The position numbers and the translations under genes were made by a program. Source: Chitinophagaceae bacterium (GTDB taxonomy: Bacteria > Bacteroidota > Bacteroidia > Cytophagales > Cytophagaceae). Taken from it: a stretch of 47,177 bases of DNA. The stretch's first letter is position 1; every line of letters begins with the position of its first letter. Of the stretch, positions 35,329 to 42,993 are shown piece after piece. The notes under the pieces were generated by a model that saw nothing but the letters and a program-made list of their open reading frames with translations, had not been told where the DNA came from and searched no databases. The DNA is taken from contig JAQBNU010000132.1 in the NCBI GenBank assembly GCA_028288365.1, forward strand, positions 1 to 47,177, in the 5' to 3' direction.

Positions 35329-36036
35329 ATGCAAAAACGAATAGTTGTTAGTGGAGGAACCAAAGGAATCGGAAAAGCCATCGTCGAATTGTTTGCTCAA
35401 AAAGGATATGAAGTGATCACTTGTTCGAGGTCCATCGAGCGACTGGAGGCATTGAAAGCGGATATTGAAAAACGAGTTTATGCGGCCAAGATCATCATCT
35501 TTAAAGCGGATCTTTCCGTCAAAAAGGAAGCCATCGATTTTGGACAATTCATTGTTGGCCTGGGTGGCACTATCGATGTGTTGGTGAACAATACCGGCTT
35601 GTTTATTCCGGGGCAAATTCAAAACGAGGAAGACGGGGTTTTGGAACAAATGATCTCAACCAACCTGTACAGTGCCTACCATCTGACCCGTGTTTTACTG
35701 CCTTCATTTATTGTACAAAACAAAGGAGATATATTTACCATCTGTTCAACAGCCAGCTTCGTTCCTTATACCAATGGAGGTTCTTATTGCATCAGTAAGT
35801 TTGCCCTTTATGGAATGAATAAGGTGCTAAGGGAAGAAATGAAACCTTACGGGATAAGGGTAGTGAGTGTACTTCCCGGAGCTACTTTGACTTCCAGCTG
35901 GGAAGGGGTGGACTTGCCATCAGAACGCTTTATGAAGCCTGAAGATGTGGCGGAAAGTATATGGTCTGCCCATCAATTATCCAAAAATACGGTGGTAGAA
36001 GAGATCTTATTAAGACCTCAGTTAGGAGATTTGTAG
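35329..36036 (+). CDS. short-chain dehydrogenase/reductase
   Basis: This 235-residue classical SDR has the cofactor motif SGGTKGIGKA near residues 8-17, NNTG (instead of NNAG) near 88-91, and a catalytic serine in ICSTAS 13 residues before the tyrosine of YCISK. R at the end of the second strand (CSRS) suggests NADPH preference. The substrate cannot be told from the sequence. The nearest relatives in Bacteroidota are often labelled 3-oxoacyl-ACP reductase-like, without proof. A small AT-rich hairpin follows at 36100-36117. Confidence 0.9.
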   Translation: MQKRIVVSGGTKGIGKAIVELFAQKGYEVITCSRSIERLEALKADIEKRVYAAKIIIFKADLSVKKEAIDFGQFIVGLGGTIDVLVNNTGLFIPGQIQNEEDGVLEQMISTNLYSAYHLTRVLLPSFIVQNKGDIFTICSTASFVPYTNGGSYCISKFALYGMNKVLREEMKPYGIRVVSVLPGATLTSSWEGVDLPSERFMKPEDVAESIWSAHQLSKNTVVEEILLRPQLGDL

Positions 36037-36830
36037 TATTCTATTTTTACTTTAAGTATTTATCTTAAATATCTCATAAGTAAAAGTATAGTATTATTTT
36101 TTTAGATTAGTCTAAAATTTAAAATACTTGTCATTCAGTCTTGAAAGGAAGAAATAAGAGCCTTGTTAAAAGTAAAGCGGAAGTTGGCACTCCAAAAATA
36201 GACTTCAGTAAATTGATTGGGGCGAATGCTAAAAGTAAAGGATAAGAAAGTGTCATCATTCGTTTAGTTTTGTTCCACCACAGTTTCCCGTAATCCATCC
36301 TTCTTACCCCTAATAAATTTCTTGCACTGTTCTTCTGGTCCCTGAATGGCAAGGTCGTTTTCTTCTTGCATATGACGAAGGGAAAACAGATAGATTCTGA
36401 ATGGAGGTTTGTGTAATTTGCATTATTCCTTTTTAATAAAAACAGGATACTTAGAGTTATGGACCATCTTGAGAAGTTAAGAAGGTATAATTTACAGTGT
36501 TAATGGAGAGCATTTGCCCATTCAGTTTTAGGATCTTTTTTTAGTATAGGGAAGTGAAACAAGGGAGAATATAAGCGGATCTAGCTATGTCTTTAAATAG
36601 TATTATTGGTGGTTTATGTGTTTATGATAAGATGAATGATTATGCCTCATCGGCGTTGGACTGTTCGATAGGTGGAGCATCCCTGAAAGACATTTCTGAA
36701 AAGATGAAAAGGGCTGTACCCAGATAGAATTTCCAGAGCAGGGAAGGTGAAATTTATGTTCCCAGAAGCAGAGAGATGATTTGATTTTTGACGAAATTCG
36801 TACCGGATTAGAATTGGATTTTGAAGGATC
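36037..36830. other. 794-base stretch without a recognisable gene
   Basis: No convincing gene was found. An AT-rich hairpin, TTTTAGA-TTAG-TCTAAAA, lies at 36100-36117. Several short open segments are broken by stops. Plus 36587-36727 encodes 46 residues (containing IGGASLKDISEKMKRAVPR), and its frame continues past three in-frame stops to about 36850. Plus 36459-36554 has one internal stop. Minus 36131-36352 encodes 73 residues with a hydrophobic C-terminal half. This looks like the remains of one or more decayed genes, but I recognise no family. Confidence 0.45.
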
Positions 36831-38846
36831 ATGAGCGACTCGCAAATTCATAACATGGCTTTTACTAAAAAATATACTGAGAGTTTATCGACGTATAAAA
36901 GAAGAAAAACGAGGGTAGTCAACATAGGTGATGTTCCTATGGGAGGAGATTTCCCTATTCGTTTGCAGTCCATGACGACGACGGATACCATGAATACGGA
37001 AGCTACCGTGGCTCAATGCCTGAGGATGGCTGCTGCCGGTTGCGAATACATTCGCATTACAGCTCCTAGTGTTAAAGAAGCAGAGAACCTGCAAAACATC
37101 AAAGATGAATTGCGTAAAAGAGGTTGTACTGTTCCTTTGGTTGCAGACATTCACTTTACTCCCAACGCGGCAGAAGTGGCTGCCCGCATTGTAGAAAAGG
37201 TGCGTGTCAATCCTGGTAACTATGCTGATAAAAAGCGTTTTGAAACTATAGAATACACGGATGCTTCTTACCAGGCAGAACTCGATCGTATTCGTGAGAA
37301 GTTCGTTCCCTTGGTAAAGATTTGCAAGGAACATGGAACGGCTATGCGCATTGGTACCAACCATGGTTCACTTTCCGATCGTATCTTAAGTCGTTACGGC
37401 GATACACCAATCGGCATGGTAGAATCGGCGCTGGAGTTTATCCGCATTTGTGAGGAGATGAACTACTTTGACATTGTCATTTCCATGAAAGCCAGCAACA
37501 CGCAGGTCATGGTGCAGGCGTATCGTTTGTTGGTAGAAAAGTTAGAGGAAGAGGGACTGCAACCTTATCCACTGCATTTGGGTGTGACCGAAGCAGGTGA
37601 AGCAGAAGACGGACGCATTAAGTCAGCGGTGGGTATTGGAGCCTTGCTGGAAGACGGTTTGGGAGATACGATTCGGGTATCTTTGACAGAGGAACCTGAA
37701 TATGAAATACCGGTTGCTGCAAAACTGGCGGAACGTTATGTACATCGCGAAGGGCATTCACCTATTCCTGAAATAGAAAATTACCCCATCAATCCATACG
37801 CTTATAAGCGAAGAGAAACCAAGGAAGTATATACCGTAGGTGGAAGCAATGTACCTCGTGTCATCATTGATTTGTCAAGGGTTAATGTTTCTGATTACAA
37901 AGATCTTAAGTCGATCGGACATTTCTATTTGCCAGAGCCGGATAAGTGGACAATGAATGATCAGGGTGCTGATTTTGTGTACAGCGGTTCTACTCCCATT
38001 TCGTTCATGTTACCCATGGGCTTGAAAGAAATAGTGGATTATAAATCCTGGTTATCATTGACAGATAAAAATAATAAATACCCTTACCTCCAATCAGAAG
38101 AAGCATTGGCATGGTCTTCGGATACGTTATCCGAACTTCCTGCCTTCGTTGAAGTCTGGTCGGAAACGTTGTCCAAAGAACAGATCGAATGTTTCAGACA
38201 GCATGCGAATTTCATTGCAGTATTGCGTACAGCAAATGAACATGCGATGCCTGCGATACGAAGAATATTTTCTATCTTCATCACCGAAGGAATTCAAAAT
38301 CCCTGCATTGTAAGACGAGATTACGGTGATATAGACAACGAGCATTTGTATTTGTATGCAGCCACTGATGTCGGAGGATTGTTGATCGACGGTTTGGGAG
38401 ATGGTATTTTATTAGGAAGAAGTGCTACTGCCGTGTTAGAACAAAAAGAAGAACAGGCGGCGATAAAAGTGGTGAATGCCCTGTCGTTTGGGATTCTACA
38501 GGCAGCTCGCACACGCATGTCAAAAACGGAATACATTTCTTGTCCATCCTGCGGTCGTACATTATTTGATTTGCAGGAAACCACAGCGATGATTCGCAAA
38601 CGTACCGATCACCTGAAAGGAATTAAGATTGGTATCATGGGTTGCATCGTGAATGGTCCGGGAGAAATGGCCGATGCCGATTATGGATACGTTGGAGTGG
38701 GTAAAGGAAAGATCGCATTATACCGCGGACAGGAAGTCATCAAGAAAGCTGTATCGGAAGAAAAAGCGGTGGATGAACTGATCGAATTGATCAAAGAAGA
38801 TGGGAAGTGGATCAGCCCAATGGAAATGGATTTACAATTGAAATAA
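36831..38846 (+). CDS. ispG: 4-hydroxy-3-methylbut-2-en-1-yl diphosphate synthase IspG
   Basis: This is the long, three-domain form of IspG (671 residues, as in plants and Bacteroidota). The TIM-barrel domain has RLQSMTTTDT near 43-52, PLVADIHFTP near 99-108 and KASNTQVMV near 223. A long insert domain follows (about 290-540). The C-terminal cluster domain has C571 and C574 (CPSCGR), C605 in GIMGCIVNGPGE, and E612, matching the 4Fe-4S ligands of E. coli IspG. It makes HMBPP in the MEP isoprenoid pathway. The ATG at 36855 is an alternative start. Confidence 0.97.
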   Translation: MSDSQIHNMAFTKKYTESLSTYKRRKTRVVNIGDVPMGGDFPIRLQSMTTTDTMNTEATVAQCLRMAAAGCEYIRITAPSVKEAENLQNIKDELRKRGCTVPLVADIHFTPNAAEVAARIVEKVRVNPGNYADKKRFETIEYTDASYQAELDRIREKFVPLVKICKEHGTAMRIGTNHGSLSDRILSRYGDTPIGMVESALEFIRICEEMNYFDIVISMKASNTQVMVQAYRLLVEKLEEEGLQPYPLHLGVTEAGEAEDGRIKSAVGIGALLEDGLGDTIRVSLTEEPEYEIPVAAKLAERYVHREGHSPIPEIENYPINPYAYKRRETKEVYTVGGSNVPRVIIDLSRVNVSDYKDLKSIGHFYLPEPDKWTMNDQGADFVYSGSTPISFMLPMGLKEIVDYKSWLSLTDKNNKYPYLQSEEALAWSSDTLSELPAFVEVWSETLSKEQIECFRQHANFIAVLRTANEHAMPAIRRIFSIFITEGIQNPCIVRRDYGDIDNEHLYLYAATDVGGLLIDGLGDGILLGRSATAVLEQKEEQAAIKVVNALSFGILQAARTRMSKTEYISCPSCGRTLFDLQETTAMIRKRTDHLKGIKIGIMGCIVNGPGEMADADYGYVGVGKGKIALYRGQEVIKKAVSEEKAVDELIELIKEDGKWISPMEMDLQLK

Positions 38847-38860
38847 AATAAAAGCACATT

Positions 38861-39037
38861 ATGAAAGCCGGAGATTATTTTAAATTAGGAGAAGCGTTCG
38901 GATATTTTTTTAGAAAAAGAGACCCGAACAGACCGACGAACACCAATATAAAAATGATGCATTGGTCCAATAAAATTTCGATGGCCATGTTTTTGATTGG
39001 TGTCATTGTGATTGTTTATAGAACATTTTTTCGATAG
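38861..39037 (+). CDS. 58-residue membrane protein, DUF6728-like
   Basis: This small gene lies 14 bases after ispG. It encodes a soluble start with GEAFGYFFRKRDPNRPTNTN (residues 10-29), then a single membrane helix (about 38-54) and a basic end. The FGYFFRKRDPNRPTN segment is, as I recall it, the hallmark of DUF6728, a short Bacteroidota family of unknown role. ATG start and TAG stop are in frame over exactly 59 codons, and it is tightly packed between ispG and the WG-repeat gene, so I take it as real. Confidence 0.8.
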   Translation: MKAGDYFKLGEAFGYFFRKRDPNRPTNTNIKMMHWSNKISMAMFLIGVIVIVYRTFFR

Positions 39038-39047
39038 TCATTAAAAT

Positions 39048-40214
39048 ATGAAGAAGGTCGTTTGCACCCTTAGCCTGACGTTTTTTTTAGCTACTCATCT
39101 TGTTTGGGCACAAGTTCCTGTTTTGTATAAATGGGGTGATAAATACGGTTATAAAATTGCTGGATCAGGTGCGGTTGCTATTACACCGGTCTATGATAAA
39201 GCATTTCCTTTTTCAGATGATCGAGCATTGGTACAAAAAGAAAAGCTGTCTTACTTTATAGATTCCAAAGGTGCCATCAAAATAAAATTGAAATACGATT
39301 CAGCTTATTCTTTTTCAGAAGGATATTCTGCCGTGTTGCTACAAGGCAAATGGGGCTTTATCGATAAGCTAGGTACACTCAAAGTACCATTGCTGTATGA
39401 TAAAGTCGGAAGTTTTAAAGAAGATATGGCTGCCGTGGTGTTGAAAGGGAAATCAGGATTCATTAATACCGCAGGTAAGTTGGTCATTCCAGCGATATAC
39501 GAACAAGCGTTTGAATTTTCAGAAGGACTTGCTGCGGTGAAAAGCGCGGGTAAATTTGGATACATCAATAGGGAAGGCAAGTGGATCATTCCTTCTTCTT
39601 TTGATCAGGCTTCTAATTTCTATCAGCAAAGAGCGGTGGTGGTACAGAATCAAAAATATGGAGTAGTGGATGAAAAAGGCAGACCTATTATTGCACCTGT
39701 TTACGATTGGATCTCCGCCTATCAGGATGGATTAGTAAGAGTACAGAAAAATAACAAATGGGGCTTTGCTGACCGCGATGGAAAAATTGTGGTTCCCTTA
39801 ATTTACGATTGGGCGGGAGACATCGTCAATGGCCTGGCTAAAGTTAGAAAAGAAAATGCGTACGGTGTAATAGATGCAAAAGGCAATGTTATTATTGCTG
39901 TCGAATACCAATGGATAGAAGAACCGGCCAATGGAAAATGCATGGTTGTAAAAAAAGGGTACTGGGGAGTAATAGATCTTTTGAATCATGAATTCACTTC
40001 TTTGAATTATGCCGTCAACAGAACGTTTTCAGAAGGGTATGCGGTGGTGTTTCATCAGGGTAAGTATGGTTACATCAATCAGGAAGGAAAAAATACCATA
40101 TCTTTTCAGTACGACTATGCGTATGACTTCTCTGGTGGCTGGGCGGAAGTGATGTTGGATGGCGTGGCTTTTGTCATTGATACAAAAGGAACTTGTGTGA
40201 AATATTGTAAATAA
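39048..40214 (+). CDS. WG-repeat secreted protein
   Basis: This 388-residue protein has a signal peptide (about 1-21, ending VWAQ). The rest is about eight tandem repeats of roughly 42-45 residues, each with a core such as KWGFIDKLGTLKVPLLYDKV or KYGYINQEGKNTISFQYDYA. These are WG (beta-leucine-rich-like) repeats, a scaffold fold found in many Bacteroidota surface and periplasmic proteins without a set function. It lies 10 bases after the DUF6728-like gene and may be in one transcript with ispG. Confidence 0.92.
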   Translation: MKKVVCTLSLTFFLATHLVWAQVPVLYKWGDKYGYKIAGSGAVAITPVYDKAFPFSDDRALVQKEKLSYFIDSKGAIKIKLKYDSAYSFSEGYSAVLLQGKWGFIDKLGTLKVPLLYDKVGSFKEDMAAVVLKGKSGFINTAGKLVIPAIYEQAFEFSEGLAAVKSAGKFGYINREGKWIIPSSFDQASNFYQQRAVVVQNQKYGVVDEKGRPIIAPVYDWISAYQDGLVRVQKNNKWGFADRDGKIVVPLIYDWAGDIVNGLAKVRKENAYGVIDAKGNVIIAVEYQWIEEPANGKCMVVKKGYWGVIDLLNHEFTSLNYAVNRTFSEGYAVVFHQGKYGYINQEGKNTISFQYDYAYDFSGGWAEVMLDGVAFVIDTKGTCVKYCK

Positions 40215-40235
40215 ATAATCATAAATTTTCTCCAT

Positions 40236-40751
40236 ATGAAGTATTTAAGTTTGAGCCTTTGCTCGCTTTTTTTAATGTTTGCAGGATTAGCAGTCGGTCA
40301 ACACAATGAGGTCGTCAAAGATGTATTAAGTGATAAAGCGAGAGCCGATAACTTTGATATCGAGTTGATGAAAGACATCGGAGACATCAATGATACGGTC
40401 AATGAAATGCATCATGAACCACATAAATCAAGTTTCAAAATTGTACATGTTAATTTTGATGTGATCGCTAAAGAAGGTGTTACTTCTGAAGGTGGTTTTA
40501 AAACGGTAATGATGCGCTTGATTGATTCTCATGGAACGGACATTTATGATCCGGTGGCTGGTGGCGGCTTCTTCATGGTAGCCGGCAAAGAAAGACCTTA
40601 CACTTATAAGCAATCTTTTACCTATGACGGTAAAAAACAGCATATAGAATTCCTCTACAAAAATCCCAAAAAGTATCACAAAGGATTGCACATCATAGAA
40701 ATTTTTATGGACGGTGCAAAAATCGGTGAAGAGCATTTCATCATTAAGTAG
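40236..40751 (+). CDS. secreted protein of unknown function
   Basis: The protein has 171 residues with a signal peptide (about 1-21, ending AVGQ). The mature part starts with a charged helix (HNEVVKDVLSDKARADNFDIELMKDIGDINDTVNEM), followed by a beta-rich domain with a GGGFFMVAGKERPYTYKQSF segment and a terminal IIEIFMDGAKIGEEHFIIK, which looks like an immunoglobulin-like strand pattern. I do not recognise a family. It sits 21 bases after the WG-repeat gene and ends just before a strong hairpin. Confidence 0.75.
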   Translation: MKYLSLSLCSLFLMFAGLAVGQHNEVVKDVLSDKARADNFDIELMKDIGDINDTVNEMHHEPHKSSFKIVHVNFDVIAKEGVTSEGGFKTVMMRLIDSHGTDIYDPVAGGGFFMVAGKERPYTYKQSFTYDGKKQHIEFLYKNPKKYHKGLHIIEIFMDGAKIGEEHFIIK

Positions 40752-40752
40752 A

Positions 40753-40831
40753 CAGTAGTCAGTGAACAGTAAATCCGGGTCAGTATGACCTGGATTTTTT
40801 TATTGTATTGATTACTGAAAAATGACTACTG
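40753..40831. repeat. imperfect inverted repeat built from 7-base units
   Basis: The left arm is CAGTAGT, CAGTGAA, CAGTAAA (40753-40773). The right arm read on the minus strand (40831-40811) is CAGTAGT, CATTTTT, CAGTAAT. CAGTAGTC pairs with GACTACTG (8 bp) and CAGTAA with TTACTG (6 bp), separated by a symmetric 6-by-6 internal loop. The terminator hairpin at 40771-40801 lies inside, so the whole forms one long stacked structure. Confidence 0.7.
40771..40801 (+). terminator. rho-independent terminator after the secreted protein
   Basis: AATCCGGGTC (40772-40781) pairs with GACCTGGATT (40787-40796) with one G-T pair around the loop AGTAT, followed by TTTTTT. It ends the ispG-side transcript before the WYL regulator. 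Confidence 0.8.
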
Positions 40832-40872
40832 ATCACCAGATTTTTTTATCTTGTATGGACATTCCTATTACT

Positions 40873-41877
40873 ATGCCAAAAAATCTCGATGCTGTCATCC
40901 GCTACCGCGTTATTGATCGATGCTTAAGAAGCAAGGGACGTACGTTTCCCTCTGCGGAATACATTAGGCAACAGTGTGCGGAAGCAGTGGGCGTGAATGA
41001 AATTTCGGTGCGTACGCTAGAAAAAGATTTTGCAGAGATGCGTCACAACGAATCACTGGGTTATTTTGCTCCGATCAAATTTCATTCGTATCATAAAGGT
41101 TATTATTACGAAGATCCGAATTACTCCATTGAGAAAATTCCTTTAGGTGAAGAAGATCTACTGGCCATTGAACTGGCCGCGCAGGTATTGGAGCAGTACA
41201 AACACATTGATCTTTTTGCTGGATTTAAACCAGTAGTAGAGAAGTTGACTGAATCATTGTCCATTCGTCACAAGGTGTCTGCTAAGCCGGAAGCCTTTGA
41301 CTTTGTGCACTTCGAAGAGAAACCTTATGTACTGGGTGGTGCATTTCTGCAGACGATATTGAATGCGATCATTGAACATAAAAAAATAGATATCGCTTAT
41401 ACTAAATTTTTTCAGGATACTACCTCTCATTATGTATTGGATCCCCATGTACTCAAAGAATACCAAGGTGTATGGTACGTATCAGGTTGGCTGGAAAGTG
41501 CAGGAGAGATCAGAACCTTTGCATTGGACCGCATTAAAAATCTTGAGATCACAACGCATACATTTAAGCGTCGTCCGGATTTCAATCACGAACAATATTT
41601 TAAAGAAGTAATAGGCATTACTCATCCCAATGATAAAAAGCCTCAGCGAATTGTCATCGAAGTAAAGGAATCTCTTTTGCCTTACCTCAATTTATTGCCC
41701 TTGCACAGCAGTCAGGTAATAGAGTCGGATCATCGTGTCATGGTGCATTTGATTCCCAATAAAGAATTTTTTATGAAAATATTAAGTTTGGGTGATCAGG
41801 TTAAAGTGCTTGAACCAGAATCAGTTGTGGTCGAGTTGAAGGCTGCTCTGGAAAAAATGTCTGATTTTTATCGTTAA
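40873..41877 (+). CDS. WYL-domain transcriptional regulator
   Basis: From the ATG at 40873 this is a 334-residue protein beginning MPKNLDAVIRYRVIDRCL, the usual start of this family. A helix-turn-helix segment (about 1-70, with VRTLEKDFAEMR) leads into the WYL domain (about 150-230, with IEHKKIDIAYTKF, YQGVWYVSGWLE and FALDRIKNLE) and the C-terminal WCX extension. WYL regulators are thought to sense ligands or nucleic acid ends and often control stress or defence genes. ATGs at 40855 and 40822 are in frame but encode unconserved residues; 40822 falls in the repeat arm. Confidence 0.9.
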   Translation: MPKNLDAVIRYRVIDRCLRSKGRTFPSAEYIRQQCAEAVGVNEISVRTLEKDFAEMRHNESLGYFAPIKFHSYHKGYYYEDPNYSIEKIPLGEEDLLAIELAAQVLEQYKHIDLFAGFKPVVEKLTESLSIRHKVSAKPEAFDFVHFEEKPYVLGGAFLQTILNAIIEHKKIDIAYTKFFQDTTSHYVLDPHVLKEYQGVWYVSGWLESAGEIRTFALDRIKNLEITTHTFKRRPDFNHEQYFKEVIGITHPNDKKPQRIVIEVKESLLPYLNLLPLHSSQVIESDHRVMVHLIPNKEFFMKILSLGDQVKVLEPESVVVELKAALEKMSDFYR

Positions 41878-41913
41878 TTTTTAGCACCGCAAATAGGGTG
41901 CGGTCGGTGGAAA

Positions 41914-41921
41914 TAAGTTTG
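41914..41921 (+). promoter_or_regulatory. -7 promoter box for the 256-residue unknown gene
   Basis: TAAGTTTG matches TAnnTTTG and lies 23 bases before the ATG at 41945, so that gene is probably transcribed separately from the WYL gene. A GC-rich hairpin (CCGCA with TGCGG, 41887-41903) lies just upstream. Confidence 0.55.
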
Positions 41922-41944
41922 TATCATCAAAACGATACGCGCTT

Positions 41945-42715
41945 ATGAACACGACATGGTCTTTTTCAACATCTGCTTCTACTGTCAATTTATTGCCAAG
42001 TGTTATCCTAGATAAACTAATGGCTATTGATCCTTCTTCTGATCAACGTTTTTTGCCATGGTTGAAGAAATGCTTCATTCAAAAACCTTTTGACCTCAAG
42101 CCTGACTTCACGTCAGTTGTCAATGCGGTGTTGCGTTATATCATGAGTTTACCTAAGAAACATCCGGTAGAATTGCCAGAGAGAAGCAACCTGGAAAAAT
42201 GGCTCGTTCAAATGCAACTGCTGGAACAAAAAAAATACAAAGGCATTCCGGCTTTAAAAGTCATACAACCTAAAGGCATGAACGATATTCCTGTGCCGGT
42301 TCGCAAACACATAGAAGAGCATGAAACAGCAGCGAAGCAAATCATAAAAGAAATGCAGGCAGGTACTTTTTATGTACTTACTGTAGAGCCCAAGCGCTGG
42401 ATCCTGGTTTTGCTCAAACAAAACAAAATGCTGGACGCTAAATTGAATTTGGTGGATCCACAGACTTTTATGGAACAGTGGGAAAAAGATTTAACGGAAA
42501 GAAATGAAGGCTTGGCTGCTCTTATAAAAAAGGCTATGCCTAAGCTCATTTCAACTTATGTACATGGTCAGTACAATTTTGTGGAAATGGAAATGTACTA
42601 TGATGACTTTTTGAATGGGTATTCACTTGACTATCTGGCCCAAGACCAACACATCGTAGTACATTATTTCCAATCGTTACAAAAGAGAAAACAATTTCAG
42701 GCAAGGGTTGCTTAA
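41945..42715 (+). CDS. protein of unknown function, 256 residues
   Basis: I do not recognise a family. The protein is soluble, without a signal peptide or membrane helix, and rich in lysine and helix-forming residues. Visible segments are LEKWLVQMQLLEQKKYKGIPAL near residue 82, HIEEHETAAKQIIKEMQAGTFYVLTVEPKRWILVLLKQ near 121-158, and a C-terminal YYDDFLNGYSLDYLAQDQHIVVHYF. It has its own -7 box and no clear link to its neighbours, though the WYL regulator lies 67 bases upstream in the same direction. Confidence 0.75.
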   Translation: MNTTWSFSTSASTVNLLPSVILDKLMAIDPSSDQRFLPWLKKCFIQKPFDLKPDFTSVVNAVLRYIMSLPKKHPVELPERSNLEKWLVQMQLLEQKKYKGIPALKVIQPKGMNDIPVPVRKHIEEHETAAKQIIKEMQAGTFYVLTVEPKRWILVLLKQNKMLDAKLNLVDPQTFMEQWEKDLTERNEGLAALIKKAMPKLISTYVHGQYNFVEMEMYYDDFLNGYSLDYLAQDQHIVVHYFQSLQKRKQFQARVA

Positions 42716-42963
42716 TCGGATCAATTCTGGAGTTCGACGGCATTTACATTTATTTGCCCGAATGATGTAGTCATTATCGGTATGTAATTTTATGTTGTTT
42801 TTTAAGTGTAAAAAATGTAATATTTTGTAAATATTAAACTCTTTACATTTTGTATTTGTGTTGTAAATATCTGTTAATGTTTATATTAATGATTGTTTGT
42901 GTATTTTTTTTGAGAATACAAAACATCATTTTTATTCTCTCCGTATAGTATACCTGTATGTAA

Positions 42964-42971
42964 TATTTTTG
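42964..42971 (+). promoter_or_regulatory. -7 promoter box for the lectin-domain gene
   Basis: TATTTTTG matches TAnnTTTG, 22 bases before the ATG at 42994. The 278-base AT-rich gap before the gene holds nothing else that I can support. Confidence 0.5.
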
Positions 42972-42993
42972 TTAGTTTTTTAAATATTAGGTT

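Noticed and set aside
36100..36117. Terminator after the SDR gene
   Set aside because: The palindrome is all A/T except for one pair, and the T-run lies before rather than after it, so termination is doubtful.
36131..36352. 73-residue minus-strand ORF in the 36-kb gap
   Set aside because: It has a hydrophobic C-terminal half but no family match that I can name and no promoter box; it is mentioned only in the gap entry.
36603..36851. 82-residue minus-strand ORF before ispG
   Set aside because: It overlaps the ispG start and has no recognisable domain or start context; I treat the area as decayed or non-coding.
40822..40872. Upstream ATG starts of the WYL regulator
   Set aside because: The 40822 ATG lies in a repeat arm, and the conserved family start MPKN is at 40873. 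The 40855 ATG cannot be fully excluded.
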